A stretch of 64,000 nucleotides of DNA, from the NCBI RefSeq assembly GCF_023184515.1, contig NZ_JAAHBP010000018.1, positions 161,622-225,621 on the forward strand, given 5' to 3'. A program made the position numbers and the translations under genes. Shown here piece by piece: positions 16,908-25,998 of the stretch. The notes under the pieces were generated by a model. The model had not been told where the DNA came from. It ran no database searches and saw only the letters and a list, made by a program, of their open reading frames with translations. How positions within the stretch are numbered: position 1 is the first letter of the stretch; every line of letters begins with the position of its first letter. Origin of the DNA: Streptomyces sp. D2-8. Its GTDB lineage: Bacteria > Actinomycetota > Actinomycetes > Streptomycetales > Streptomycetaceae.

Positions 16908-19900
16908 TCAGGACCTCGCCTTCGGGCGGAGGATGGTGACCCGCTCGATGTAGTTGGGCTTGCCGCGGTACCGCAGGATGGCAGCCGCGAGGCTGGTCCT
17001 GTTGGAGCTGCCGTGCTGGATCAGCTGGAGCCCGTGCCGCTTGCGCTCGACGATGGCCACGTGGTTGTAGCCTCGTTCCCGCTTCCACTTGAACAGCACG
17101 AGATCTCCCGGCTTGGCGGAGTGGGCCGTGACGTACTTGGCCCCGCGGTAGCGGATCATGTGCCGGCGGAAGTTCTCGGCGGCGGCCCACGTGTAGCTCT
17201 TGTTCTTGATCTTGCCGAAGAGGCAGTACTGCTGCCACCAGGCGCGGTCGTGCTTGCGCCCGCCGTGGCGGGTCTTCATCCTGCCACCGTGGTACAGCGC
17301 CTTCGACACGAAGTTGGTGCAGTCCTGGCCGTATTCCCAGCGGGTGTTGACATTCCGGGAGGCCCACTTGACCGTTCCGGAGCCGGACACCTGTGCGGCG
17401 GTGCGCTTGACGCGCAGTGCCGACTGCTGTGCGGCCGGAGCGGCTTCCTCGGCCGGCAGGCCGTCCGCGTCGAGCGCGATCGGCTCGTCGGGCACCTCGC
17501 TGATGGGACCCAGCGAGTCGTCGGTGGTCTCCAGGCCGTTGGCGGCCGAGGCCGACGCCGAGAGCACGGTTTCCACCGCAGGGGCGTCCGCCTCGACGTG
17601 GAGGATCGGGGCGCCACTGTTGGTGCTGAAGGTGAAGCGCTGCTCCCGCTGTCCTTCCTCCGGTTCACCGCCCGAGTCGCCGGGGTCCGCCGGGTTACCG
17701 CCCGTCAGTACGGCCGAGTCCTCGAGGACCGATCGCAGGAACACCGTGCCGTTGTCGTCGACACCGACCAGGACGTCGGACAACTTCGTCGTCATCTCGG
17801 TGTAGTGCTGACCGCGCCGGGCCAGTACGTCCCTGGCCTCCGCGAGATCCGCGGCCTGGGCGCCGAGCAGGTCCTGGAACGCGGCCCCGCGCGAGCTCCC
17901 GGCGAGGGCCGCCGCGGCGGTCGGATGCTTGCCGCCGAGGATGGCGCTACGGGCATCGACGTACTGCTGCACGATCTCCCGGTAGGCGGCCACGCCATCC
18001 GGAACGGCCACGGGGGTGAGTGCTTCCGACGCCGTGCCGGGACCGGTGCCGTGCGGGGTACGCGCCGTCACGGTCACCCGATGGGCGGTGCCGTTCTTCA
18101 GCCCGTCCACGACGAGGTGCGCGTCGCGGGTGGTGGCCCTGGCGGCCTCGCCGCCGTCGGGCTTCGTGACGACGACGGTGTACTCCGCGCCGTCCGTCGA
18201 CGAACCGAGGTCCAGCGGCGGGTTCCAGGTCGCCAGGAGCCCGCCGTCACCGGCGGTCACGCGCAGTTCCTGCGGGGCTCCGGGCGCGGTCGGTGCCACG
18301 TAGGTGATGACGAGCCGCGGCCGCTTCGCCGGGTCCGTGCTGCGGCTTGAGTGATAGGCGACGGTCGACGCGGTGTCGGTGGCGGGGAGCCGCACCGCGA
18401 CCCCCTCGCCCGCCTGTTCGTCGATCCAGGACTGCACCAGTGTCGCGAGGTCCTGGGTGTCGGCGAGCGCGGTCTCGGTGAACGGGGCGTCGTCCAGCAC
18501 GTCCAGCAGGCCGGTTCCGGTGCGCGGGGTGGCCCAGGGTTCGTGCAGCTGGTACATCTCGACCGGCCGCTGCGCGCAGGTGCCGGTGCCGCATTCGGCC
18601 GGAGTCAGCACGAGCCGGGCCCGGGTCACCCTGGCGCCTTCCGGCACCTTGCCGAGGTCCGGCTTGAGCCAGGCGGCCCGCTCACCGTCGGTGCCACCGC
18701 CCAGCGTCAGCCGGCCATCGGTGACGGCGGGGCAGCCACCGTCCCCACAGGCCTCGGTGCCGACCGGCACCGTGGCGTCATCGAGGGAGGGGCCGGTGAG
18801 GGTGACGGACGTGGTGTCGGGTGCCTTCGGGTCGCCTGCGTCGGTAGCGGTGAACTCCTGCTCGTAGGACCAGGCCGAGCAGCCCCGGTCGGTGCAGGCA
18901 CGGATCGCCCAGAGGTACGTCGTGCCCGCGCGCAGTACGCCATCGGGGACGCGTGCCGCAGCGCGCTGGCCGCTGTCCACCCAGGCCTGAGGGACGCTCA
19001 CCCCGGGGAACTGCTTTCCGTCGGCGTCGCGCAGGACGAACTCCGCTCGTACGCGGCCCTGTTCGGGGCTGGACACCAGCCCGGACAGCAGGGGGGTGAG
19101 GGACTGCGTGGCTCCGGACTCCAGTGCCTGCGGCATGTCCGGCAGACCGCCGGGACGGCGCCCGGTGCCGACCGTGAAGGTGGCCCAGTCGGACCAGGCG
19201 AGATTGTAGTGCGTGCCGTCATAGGGGCTGGTGCGGAACCGGTAGGTCGCACCGTCCTTGAGTGTGCCGTCCGGGACGGTCACGGCCGCCGCGCGTCCGG
19301 AGTCGACTCGCGGCGAGACGAGGTAGTCTCCCACCCGCTTGCCGGTCGCAGCATCGACGATCTCGAAGGTGCCGGTGACGCGGTCGCCGTCCTTGTCGGA
19401 GAACGTGTCCCGCAGCGTCGGCGTCGTGGTGTTGACCTGCCAGGTGGCCGAGGCGTCCTGAGTGAAGGGCGGGCCGGCCTGGCGGTTGTTGCCCGACCGC
19501 GGACGGAAGTTGTAGGTGACCGTCAGCTTGGGCGGATTGCTGGTGGCGTTGGCGGAGTTGACCCGCTTCCACTGCCCGACGACGGACTCGTCGGCGGCCC
19601 GCAGGCCCATGCTGGACTGCGGCGCCTTGGAGGACGCCCACGTCTGTACGAGTGAGGTCACATCGGCGTTGATCCCAGCCGCCCGGGCCGCACTTCGGAT
19701 TGCCCTTGGTCTCGGTAGACGTCGCGTGCTGGGTGTGCAGGGTGGGCTGGGACGTCCAGCGGCTCGAGACCGAGGCCTTGTCGGCCGACCAGACCGCCCA
19801 GGACTGGGCCTTGCAGTCGGTGTGGCCCGATCGGTGTCGACGGTGACCCAGCTGCCGTTCCGGTCGAACCGTACGGGGCCGGCGGTGAGTTCGGTCGTCA

Positions 19901-20201
19901 GGGAGCTGTCCTGGTTGACCCAGGTGGTGGATGTCTCGGTGCGCTCGGACAGCGCCTTCACCCGCTTGCCGGAACGTTTCGCCTCGGCGAGGGCGGACGG
20001 CACGTCGGGAGCGGAGAGCTTCCCGGCCGGCCCGTCCACGGCGGGTGTCGCCGCGACGGCCGGCCGGGGCGTCGTCAGGACCGCCCCACTCGGCAGAGTC
20101 AGGGAGAGGGTGAGCAAGACAGTGGTGCGGGGCAGGCGTCTGAGCACGCGCAAAGTGCCTCGTTCCCCCGGAACGGGCGGTGGTATGTGCATGGTGTGCA
20201 T
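16908..20201 (-). CDS. Large secreted protein: DNRLRE-type region plus C-terminal amidase (Amidase_6) domain
   Basis: From ATG 20201 about 1,097 residues are open. There is a signal peptide (RLPRTTVLLTLSLTLPSGAV, cleavage near AVA-AT), then a DNRLRE-type adhesin region (TSLVQTWASSK, MGLRAADESVV, YRFRTSPYDGTHYNLAWSDW), a second DNRLRE block near 18,350-18,750, a fibronectin-III-like segment (PGAPQELRVTAGDGGLLATW), a helical stretch, and finally an Amidase_6 domain with EYGQDCTNFVSKAL (catalytic Cys) and YNHVAIVE (His). The N-terminal block is damaged: between about 19,825 and 19,675 the family-like sequence (DCKAQSWAVWSADKASVSSR) is in another frame, and an extra G near 19,674 restores the frame. 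Likely role: wall or surface hydrolase. Confidence 0.75.
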   Translation of the reverse strand: MHTMHIPPPVPGERGTLRVLRRLPRTTVLLTLSLTLPSGAVLTTPRPAVAATPAVDGPAGKLSAPDVPSALAEAKRSGKRVKALSERTETSTTWVNQDSSLTTELTAGPVRFDRNGSWVTVDTDRATPTARPSPGRSGRPTRPRSRAAGRPSPPCTPSTRRLPRPRAIRSAARAAGINADVTSLVQTWASSKAPQSSMGLRAADESVVGQWKRVNSANATSNPPKLTVTYNFRPRSGNNRQAGPPFTQDASATWQVNTTTPTLRDTFSDKDGDRVTGTFEIVDAATGKRVGDYLVSPRVDSGRAAAVTVPDGTLKDGATYRFRTSPYDGTHYNLAWSDWATFTVGTGRRPGGLPDMPQALESGATQSLTPLLSGLVSSPEQGRVRAEFVLRDADGKQFPGVSVPQAWVDSGQRAAARVPDGVLRAGTTYLWAIRACTDRGCSAWSYEQEFTATDAGDPKAPDTTSVTLTGPSLDDATVPVGTEACGDGGCPAVTDGRLTLGGGTDGERAAWLKPDLGKVPEGARVTRARLVLTPAECGTGTCAQRPVEMYQLHEPWATPRTGTGLLDVLDDAPFTETALADTQDLATLVQSWIDEQAGEGVAVRLPATDTASTVAYHSSRSTDPAKRPRLVITYVAPTAPGAPQELRVTAGDGGLLATWNPPLDLGSSTDGAEYTVVVTKPDGGEAARATTRDAHLVVDGLKNGTAHRVTVTARTPHGTGPGTASEALTPVAVPDGVAAYREIVQQYVDARSAILGGKHPTAAAALAGSSRGAAFQDLLGAQAADLAEARDVLARRGQHYTEMTTKLSDVLVGVDDNGTVFLRSVLEDSAVLTGGNPADPGDSGGEPEEGQREQRFTFSTNSGAPILHVEADAPAVETVLSASASAANGLETTDDSLGPISEVPDEPIALDADGLPAEEAAPAAQQSALRVKRTAAQVSGSGTVKWASRNVNTRWEYGQDCTNFVSKALYHGGRMKTRHGGRKHDRAWWQQYCLFGKIKNKSYTWAAAENFRRHMIRYRGAKYVTAHSAKPGDLVLFKWKRERGYNHVAIVERKRHGLQLIQHGSSNRTSLAAAILRYRGKPNYIERVTILRPKARS

Positions 20202-20416
20202 TCGACCCTTGGTCAGATGGTCAGAGAGCGATGAAGAAGTCGAAAAGCTAATGCCTGGCTGGTGTGCACACATCGCCGAGCGGGCTTTTTGCCCCATGAT
20301 GACCATGGATGGGGTGCGGTGGGCTTTGTCACGGAGAGGTGAGGGAACCTCAGGCCCCCTTTGCCGTCCGGCCGTGCTCTCGTCGCCCTCGGGGTCGTCG
20401 TCGACGGCTGTCTCCG

Positions 20417-21136
20417 TCAATGCGCATGGCCTGCACGGGCGCTGCCTGCGACGACTCCGGCGTAGCCGCCCGCCTCTTCCAAATCCTGCGGGGATCCGAG
20501 GAAGACCTTGCGGGACGTACAGAGGACGAGCGCGCTGTCGCAGCAGGCGTGCACGTCCTCCATGAGGTGGGTGGCCAGGACCACGGTCGTGGTGGCGCTC
20601 AACTGCCGGAGCAGGGCGTGGAAGCGGTCCCGCTCGGCCGGGTCGAGGCCGGTGGTGGGTTCGTCGAGCAGAAGCAGCTGAGGGTTGTTCACCAGGGCTT
20701 GGGCGATGCCGACGCGGCGCCGCATTCCGCCGGAGAGGGTGCGGTACTTCGCGTCCAGCCGTGTGGTCAGGCCGACTTGGTCCACGGCGCGTTCCACCGC
20801 GTCGAGGGCACCACGGTTCGGCATGTCCTTCAGCCAGGCGGCATAGCTGACGCACTCCCGTACCGTGAAGCCTCGGAACATGCCGAATGTCTGTGGTAGG
20901 TAGCCGAGTCGGCGGCGGATCTCCAGGCGTTCGGCGGGACGCCGCGGATCGCGCCCCAGCAGCTTCAGTTCTCCTTCCACCGCTGCCGCGGCCGTGGCCA
21001 GGACGCGCAACAGGGAGCTCTTACCGGCTCCGTTGGGGCCGAGCAGGGCGTGGACACCGTGCCCCAGGTCCAGATCGAGGCTGTCCACAGCGGTGGTGCG
21101 GCGGTGTCGAACGGTCAATCGGGTGGCGCTGATCAC
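20417..21136 (-). CDS. ABC transporter ATP-binding protein
   Basis: This 239-residue ATPase has Walker A GPNGAGKSS near residue 34, Q-loop YLPQTFG, signature LSGGMRRRVGIAQAL, Walker B LLLLDEPTTGLD and switch His in LATHLMED. The GTG start overlaps the stop of the upstream permease (GTGA), and a second permease precedes that, so this is a three-gene operon. The pattern resembles bacteriocin- or antibiotic-type ABC-2 exporters with separate ATPase. Substrate unknown. Confidence 0.92.
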   Translation of the reverse strand: MISATRLTVRHRRTTAVDSLDLDLGHGVHALLGPNGAGKSSLLRVLATAAAAVEGELKLLGRDPRRPAERLEIRRRLGYLPQTFGMFRGFTVRECVSYAAWLKDMPNRGALDAVERAVDQVGLTTRLDAKYRTLSGGMRRRVGIAQALVNNPQLLLLDEPTTGLDPAERDRFHALLRQLSATTTVVLATHLMEDVHACCDSALVLCTSRKVFLGSPQDLEEAGGYAGVVAGSARAGHAH

Positions 21137-21777
21137 CAGGACCTCAGATCGTTGAAGGAGTGCCGCCGAAGGACGAGAAGGGCACCCAGCACGCCGGACG
21201 CGACTCCCCAGACGAACTGGGCGCCGCCGTCCAGCAGGTTCTTGAGCACATTGAGCAGGACGGTCCCGTGGGAGCTGACTTTGCCGTCCTGGCGCATGGA
21301 GAGGCGGGCGATGGCGGCGATCACCAGCAGCCATGTGCCGCCTGTCACGACCGCGCCGAGCGTGCAGCCGATGTAGGAACCGAGGATCAGCGTGACGAGC
21401 GTCAGCGTCAGGCTGGGCACCAGCCAGGCGGCCGCCCATGGCGACACGCCGACGCCCGTCACCGCGGCGACAAGGAGCAGGGGAAGGCAGATGGCGAGTA
21501 CGACACCTGTGCGCAGCATCAGCAGACGCAGTCCGCCGGCCGGAGTGCTGCGGATCACGGGTGCGAAAGGATCGGCTCTGCCTCCGTAGCTGGCCGCCAC
21601 CCAGATGAGAGGCAGCAGCGGTGCGAGCAGCAGCAGGAAAGGGAGGGAGTCCTCCTCGCCGGCTGTCGCGGCGAGCCAGGCGGCCGCCGAGCAGACCCCG
21701 GTGACGGCGAGCAGCCAAGGCCAGCGCAGTCCGGGCACGGCTCGCAGCCACGGTGGTGGCTGGGGAAGGGGCATCAT
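21133..21777 (-). CDS. ABC transporter membrane subunit (about 6 TMS)
   Basis: This 214-residue protein is mostly hydrophobic, with roughly six helices (WPWLLAVTGVCSAAAWLA, FLLLLAPLLPLIWVAA, VVLAICLPLLLVAAVTGVGV, and so on). It shows no catalytic motif. It overlaps the next operon members by 4 bases at each end, so it is very likely the permease of the ATPase downstream. The family is not recognised beyond ABC-2-like. Confidence 0.78.
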   Translation of the reverse strand: MMPLPQPPPWLRAVPGLRWPWLLAVTGVCSAAAWLAATAGEEDSLPFLLLLAPLLPLIWVAASYGGRADPFAPVIRSTPAGGLRLLMLRTGVVLAICLPLLLVAAVTGVGVSPWAAAWLVPSLTLTLVTLILGSYIGCTLGAVVTGGTWLLVIAAIARLSMRQDGKVSSHGTVLLNVLKNLLDGGAQFVWGVASGVLGALLVLRRHSFNDLRSW

Positions 21778-23081
21778 CGCGCTCTTTCTCCGTCGGGGTC
21801 AGGGATGCGGGGCGGGCGGTTGCCGTGTTCGACGGCTGTCAGATACCGGCCGATCCATTTCGCGCGATCCGGGGCGGCGAGACGGGCCAACCGGTCGGCG
21901 GTGGACGGCGCGTGGGCCGGGGAGCCGTGCGAGGACGTTTCCTGCGTGAGCCATCGATACAGTGCGCGGGCCTCGGCCGACGCGGGCTCCTGGGAGGAGA
22001 ATGCGGTGAGGCAACCGGCGAGGTCTTGCAGACTGATTTCCCATCGAGCCGAGACGCCGACCGTCCACGCGTGGTCGGCCCCGTCGCTGTCCCGGCACGT
22101 GCGCGCACTGTCCTCGGTCAGGAGGTAGTGGGTGGGGCCGGCACCCTCCATCCGTCGGGACAGGCGTACGGCGACGTGTTCCAGACGCTGTCGTCGTGGC
22201 TCGTACGCGGACGAGACGCAGACAGCGGGATCGTGTCCCCTGCAGCGCAGTTCTCTCGTGTTGAGCACCGATCCTGAGGCATGGACCTGGGGAGTGAGGG
22301 CCAGGAGCGGGAGGGCCGCCGTCAACATGACGATCAGGGCACCCGATGCCCTCCACCGGCGGGCGCACAACAGGACGGCGGTCGCCGCCACCGCGGCGAG
22401 CAAGGCGGCTTGGCACCAGGGCAGCCAGACGGCCGGACCGGGCGGCGCCCCGAGCTCGGCTCCTCCTGGGACCGGGTCCCCGCGGTAGGTGAACCGGAGA
22501 TCGGTGAGGGGACCCAACAGCGGCTTGCTCCATGGGGAGACGGACAGCACCACGGCGGCCGCAGCGAGCAGAACGAATACTCCTCGCAGCGGTACGGTCC
22601 GGCCCACCAGGTAGGCCACACAGGAGAAGGCTGTGAGCATCACCGCGTCGACCGCCATCATGTCGAGTGGCGCACGGCCCACCGGCTCCTGCGGGTAGGG
22701 CGACACCACCATGACGGTCATGGCCAGCACATAGCCGGCCAGCGGCCACACGACTCCTGAGGCCAGACCCATCAACTGGTAGGTCACTCCGCCTCGGGCC
22801 GATGTCGTCACGACCCAATCGGCCTCATCGCGTGCCTCCGCCCCGCCCTGCCACCCGGCGAGCAGCACCGCGAAGCCCACTCCGACGGTTCGCGCCGCCA
22901 GTCCGCACATTTCACCGATGTAGACCCAGCCGGTGTCTCCCCACATGCCCCGGGCGTACAGCCCGTCCCAGACCACGGCCACGAGCACGCCGGCCATCAC
23001 GAACGCGACCAGCGGGCCGGCCTGCCGCCGCAGGTTCGCCCAGAGCACGATGACGAACGGCGTCCGCCGCCTCAGGAACAT
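21774..23081 (-). CDS. Large membrane protein of the ABC operon
   Basis: This 435-residue protein has about six to seven helices in the first 260 residues, then a hydrophilic C-terminal part of about 165 residues that contains two short Cys-x-Cys-like features (LRCRGHDPAVCV and CRDSD...AGCLTAF). The topology suggests an ABC-2 permease with an extracellular or cytoplasmic sensor-like tail. Its stop overlaps the next gene by 4 bases. It is the first gene of the operon. No named family recognised. Confidence 0.72.
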   Translation of the reverse strand: MFLRRRTPFVIVLWANLRRQAGPLVAFVMAGVLVAVVWDGLYARGMWGDTGWVYIGEMCGLAARTVGVGFAVLLAGWQGGAEARDEADWVVTTSARGGVTYQLMGLASGVVWPLAGYVLAMTVMVVSPYPQEPVGRAPLDMMAVDAVMLTAFSCVAYLVGRTVPLRGVFVLLAAAAVVLSVSPWSKPLLGPLTDLRFTYRGDPVPGGAELGAPPGPAVWLPWCQAALLAAVAATAVLLCARRWRASGALIVMLTAALPLLALTPQVHASGSVLNTRELRCRGHDPAVCVSSAYEPRRQRLEHVAVRLSRRMEGAGPTHYLLTEDSARTCRDSDGADHAWTVGVSARWEISLQDLAGCLTAFSSQEPASAEARALYRWLTQETSSHGSPAHAPSTADRLARLAAPDRAKWIGRYLTAVEHGNRPPRIPDPDGERAR

Positions 23082-23344
23082 GCCTATAGGAAGGCGTGTG
23101 CCGGCTTACGGTTCCTGATGCCCTGGGGCGTGAAGGGGCGGCGGGGAGCGTATGGGGCGCACGGAGGTTGTACCGCGCGCGTGACTGGTGCGCATGTCGT
23201 GACGAGGGCTGCCGGTCGCACCCGGCCCGACCGGTACGCGAGGCACCGGCGGTCGCAAGCGTGGCCGGCGCAGCCGACACATCGAAGCCGGGCAAGGGCA
23301 GGACTCACTTCTGGCAGCCAGGGCCGTGACCCGCCGGGAGAACC

Positions 23345-23746
23345 GTGCTTGGCCCGCCGGCGTCGGCAGCCGCCGGCCTCGGCCCTCGCGCGGCCCTGCG
23401 CCGTTCCTGGTCGCTGACCTGGACGCGCTCCGGATTCGCCCGCATCCTCGCCCTCGCGCTGCCGCTGGCCGCGCTCACCGCCGGGATGGTTTGGCTGGTG
23501 ACACAGCTCGCTCTGCCGCTGCGCCCCCTCGTACGCGCTCTTCTCGAACAGGCCACGGGCAACTTCTTCGCCGCGTACTACGCCGGCATCCTCGCGCCCG
23601 TCCTCGTCGGCATGCTGGCCACCGCGGCCGTGACCCTCCCCTTCACGTTCTCGGCCTTCGCGGCTCTCCACGGCCACCTGCGGTCGTCCCGTACCCCTCC
23701 CGGGTGCGCTGAGGACGCAGTGGACTCCACCGTCCGAGGCACATGA
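23345..23746 (+). pseudogene. Truncated membrane protein, probable C-terminal piece of a DUF7847-like protein
   Basis: The frame starts at a GTG and reads GLGPRAALRRSWSLTWTRSGFARIL, then two helices, ending soon after ALHGHLRSSRTPP. The GPxAALRRSWxL motif normally sits in the middle of a ~400-residue multi-pass protein of actinobacteria (annotated as glycerophosphodiester phosphodiesterase membrane-domain proteins). The preceding half is missing. It may still be expressed as a small membrane protein. Confidence 0.45.
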
Positions 23747-24019
23747 AGAAGGACAGGCCGCGGGCTCGCTCGACCGGCCAACGCAAACGCCTGGTCACAC
23801 GCCGATGTGCGAACCTGCAGCACACAGCCCGTACGCGCCGTCGCCGCCCGGCCCCTGACCCGCAACGCCCCCCGGGGGGGCGAGAGCTGGTCGGAGAAGC
23901 TCAAGCCCTACCACTGCGCTCGCAGTGGGGACCCCGGGCCCTGGCACGGAGCCTGGACGGCGACGCGCTGTGTTCCGCTCACCTCACCCTGACTACCCGC
24001 CCACACAGGCGGCTTGGGG
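23747..24019. other. Intergenic region with a short hairpin
   Basis: No gene is visible. The perfect inverted repeat CCACTGCG-CT-CGCAGTGG at 23911-23928 could help terminate the minus-strand cyclophilin transcript, which ends at 24020, or simply be chance in high GC. Confidence 0.35.
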
Positions 24020-24517
24020 TCAGAGAGTGCCGCAGTCGGCGATGGTGATGGTGGCGGAGGTACGGCCGGACCGCGAGCCGTAGCCCTCGATCTTCCGCAC
24101 GAGCTCCATGCTGCTCTCGTCGGCGACCTCACCGAACACGACGTGCTTGCCGTCAAGCCACGACGTCACGATCGTGGTGATGAAGAACTGCGAGCCATTG
24201 GTGTTCGGGCCGGCGTTGGCCATGGAGAGCTGGCCGGGCTTGGTGTGCTTGAGTGTGAAGTTCTCGTCGGCGAACTTCTCGCCGTAGATGCTCTTGCCGC
24301 CGGTGCCGTCGCCGCGGGTGAAGTCACCGCCCTGGAGCATGAACTCCGGGATGACGCGGTGGAAGGACGAGCCCTTGTAGCCGAAGCCCTTCTCGCCGGT
24401 CGCCAGGGCGCGGAAATTCTCCACGGTCTTGGGGGCGACGTCGTCGAACAGGTTCATGTTGATCCGGCCGGCGGGAACGTCGTCGATCGTGATGTCGAAG
24501 AATACCTTGATAGTCAT
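24020..24517 (-). CDS. Cyclophilin-type peptidyl-prolyl cis-trans isomerase
   Basis: This 165-residue protein is a complete cyclophilin: FRALATGEKGFGYKGSSFHR with the catalytic Arg, FMLQGGDFTRGDGTGG, SMANAGPNTNGSQFFIT, and the Trp of WLDGKHVVFGEV that confers cyclosporin sensitivity. It catalyses proline isomerisation in the cytoplasm. ATG 24517 begins the conserved MTIKVFFDI. The upstream esterase frame continues into it with no stop in between. Confidence 0.95.
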   Translation of the reverse strand: MTIKVFFDITIDDVPAGRINMNLFDDVAPKTVENFRALATGEKGFGYKGSSFHRVIPEFMLQGGDFTRGDGTGGKSIYGEKFADENFTLKHTKPGQLSMANAGPNTNGSQFFITTIVTSWLDGKHVVFGEVADESSMELVRKIEGYGSRSGRTSATITIADCGTL

Positions 24518-24519
24518 GC

Positions 24520-25858
24520 CCCCATCTTGACATCTTGCGCCCTCCGGACCGGCCCCGGCACCGTTGTGCGAGCAGTCGGCGTTGACGGTGTTCGAGCCGG
24601 AGCTGCCGTCTGCCGGGGCGGGCACCGTCCACGACCGTGCGGTGGCGCGGCCACGTGGATCGCCAAGGGCTCGTCGGGGCGGGGGTGGACTGGCCGGTGT
24701 CCGCGTTCTCGGCAAGGGATTCGTGTGGCACATGGGAGTGAACCCGGCCGCCGTAGCCTGCGTGCCGCCGCGATGGACGGCGTACGCGGCCGCGCCTTCG
24801 ACGGCCTTCCAGCTCAGCTCAGGGAGACAGTGGTGTCCGTGGTCCCGGTGACCGTCAGCCGGGTGGGCGCTGCGGGGCGCCGGTGTCCTCGTTGCCGCGA
24901 GCCCCCGGAAGCGGGCGGTGTGGTAGCCGGAGCAGATGGTGTCGAGGTAGTAGGTGCCTGCGCTGCCGCACTGTTCGGCGCCGCTGCCCGGGTCGACCGC
25001 CAGCCCGTGCCCCATGCCGGAGACGGTGTAGACCTCGACGGCGGAGCGGCCGGAGGCGTCGTCGTACGCGCTCAGCGCGGTGCCCCCGCCGAGGTTCTCC
25101 GTACGGGAGGGCGTCTGGCCGATGCCCCACACGTTCGTCCACTGGTCGCGCAGCTCCGTGGCGTTGGCGGGCCTCACGGTGGTGTCGGCGGTGCCCTGCC
25201 AGATCGCCACACGCGGCCAGGAGCTCGTGCCGGCCGGAGCGGTGGAACGCACCAACTCCCCCCACTGGGCAGGGCTCTTGTCCGGCGGGATGTACATACA
25301 GGTGTAGGCCGTGGCCACGCTGCTCGCGCAGCGGGCGGGCAAGCCGGAGTCGACGGCCCCGCCCGCGGACAGGCCGGTGATGTAGACGCGCCGCGTGTCG
25401 CCGCCGTACAGCGCGACGGCCTTGTCCACCATCTGCTTGATCGACAGTGCCTCGCCCTGACCGCGTCCGTTGTCGCCCGGCTGGAACCAGTTGAAGCAGG
25501 AGCTGGCGTTGTTGGCGCTGCTCGTCTGGGGGAGGACCAGGGTGAAACGGTAGGCGTCGGCGAACTTGGGCCAGCCGGAGTGCGTGTAGTAGTCGTTCGC
25601 GCTCTGTGTGCAGCCGTGCAGGGCGACGACCATCGGGGCGCCGGCGGGCAGTGCGTCGGGGGCGTAGGTGTACATCGACAGGTTGCCGGGGTTGGTGCCG
25701 AACCCGGTGACTTGGGTCAGGCCCGCGGCGGATGTCTGGGGGCTGATGGTGAGCAGACCGCCGGTCAGCGTCAGAGCCGCGGCGGCGGTGACCCATCGGC
25801 GAATGCCTCTGCCGAGGGTCTGGGAGAAGCGGAACGCGGGATGCGACTGTCCCATCAC
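24520..25858 (-). pseudogene. Damaged PHB-depolymerase-type secreted esterase
   Basis: From ATG 25858 a signal peptide (RRWVTAAAALTLTGGLLTIS...TSAAG) leads into a LpqC/PHB depolymerase-family esterase: VVALHGCTQSANDYY (oxyanion HGCTQ), VYITGLSAGGA with nucleophile Ser, WQGTADTTV (Asp) and VSGMGHGLAVDPG (His). Intact relatives have about 20 more residues between GLSAGGA and VDSGLPARC, so an in-frame deletion next to the active site is likely. After LELSWKAVEGAAAYAV the fibronectin-III linker drifts out of frame, and the frame then runs without a stop into the cyclophilin. Probably non-functional, though the catalytic triad survives. Confidence 0.7.
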
Positions 25859-25998
25859 GACTGCCTCCTGATGTGGGGGGGCTTGCCTGCACCGGGGGAG
25901 CGGTGACCAGCGTGGCGTGCATCATCGGGGTTCGCGTGCCGGCGTCGGCATGGGTGGGACAGCCACGAGTGGCGAGAACCTGTGTGACGGCGGGACAT

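Noticed and set aside
16890..18350. 486-codon plus-strand frame opposite the amidase protein
   Set aside because: It has the repetitive Gly/Val/Arg composition of an antisense frame and overlaps a clear minus-strand gene.
23911..23928. Short hairpin considered as part of a tRNA or riboswitch
   Set aside because: It does not extend into a cloverleaf or known aptamer; only an 8-bp stem is present.
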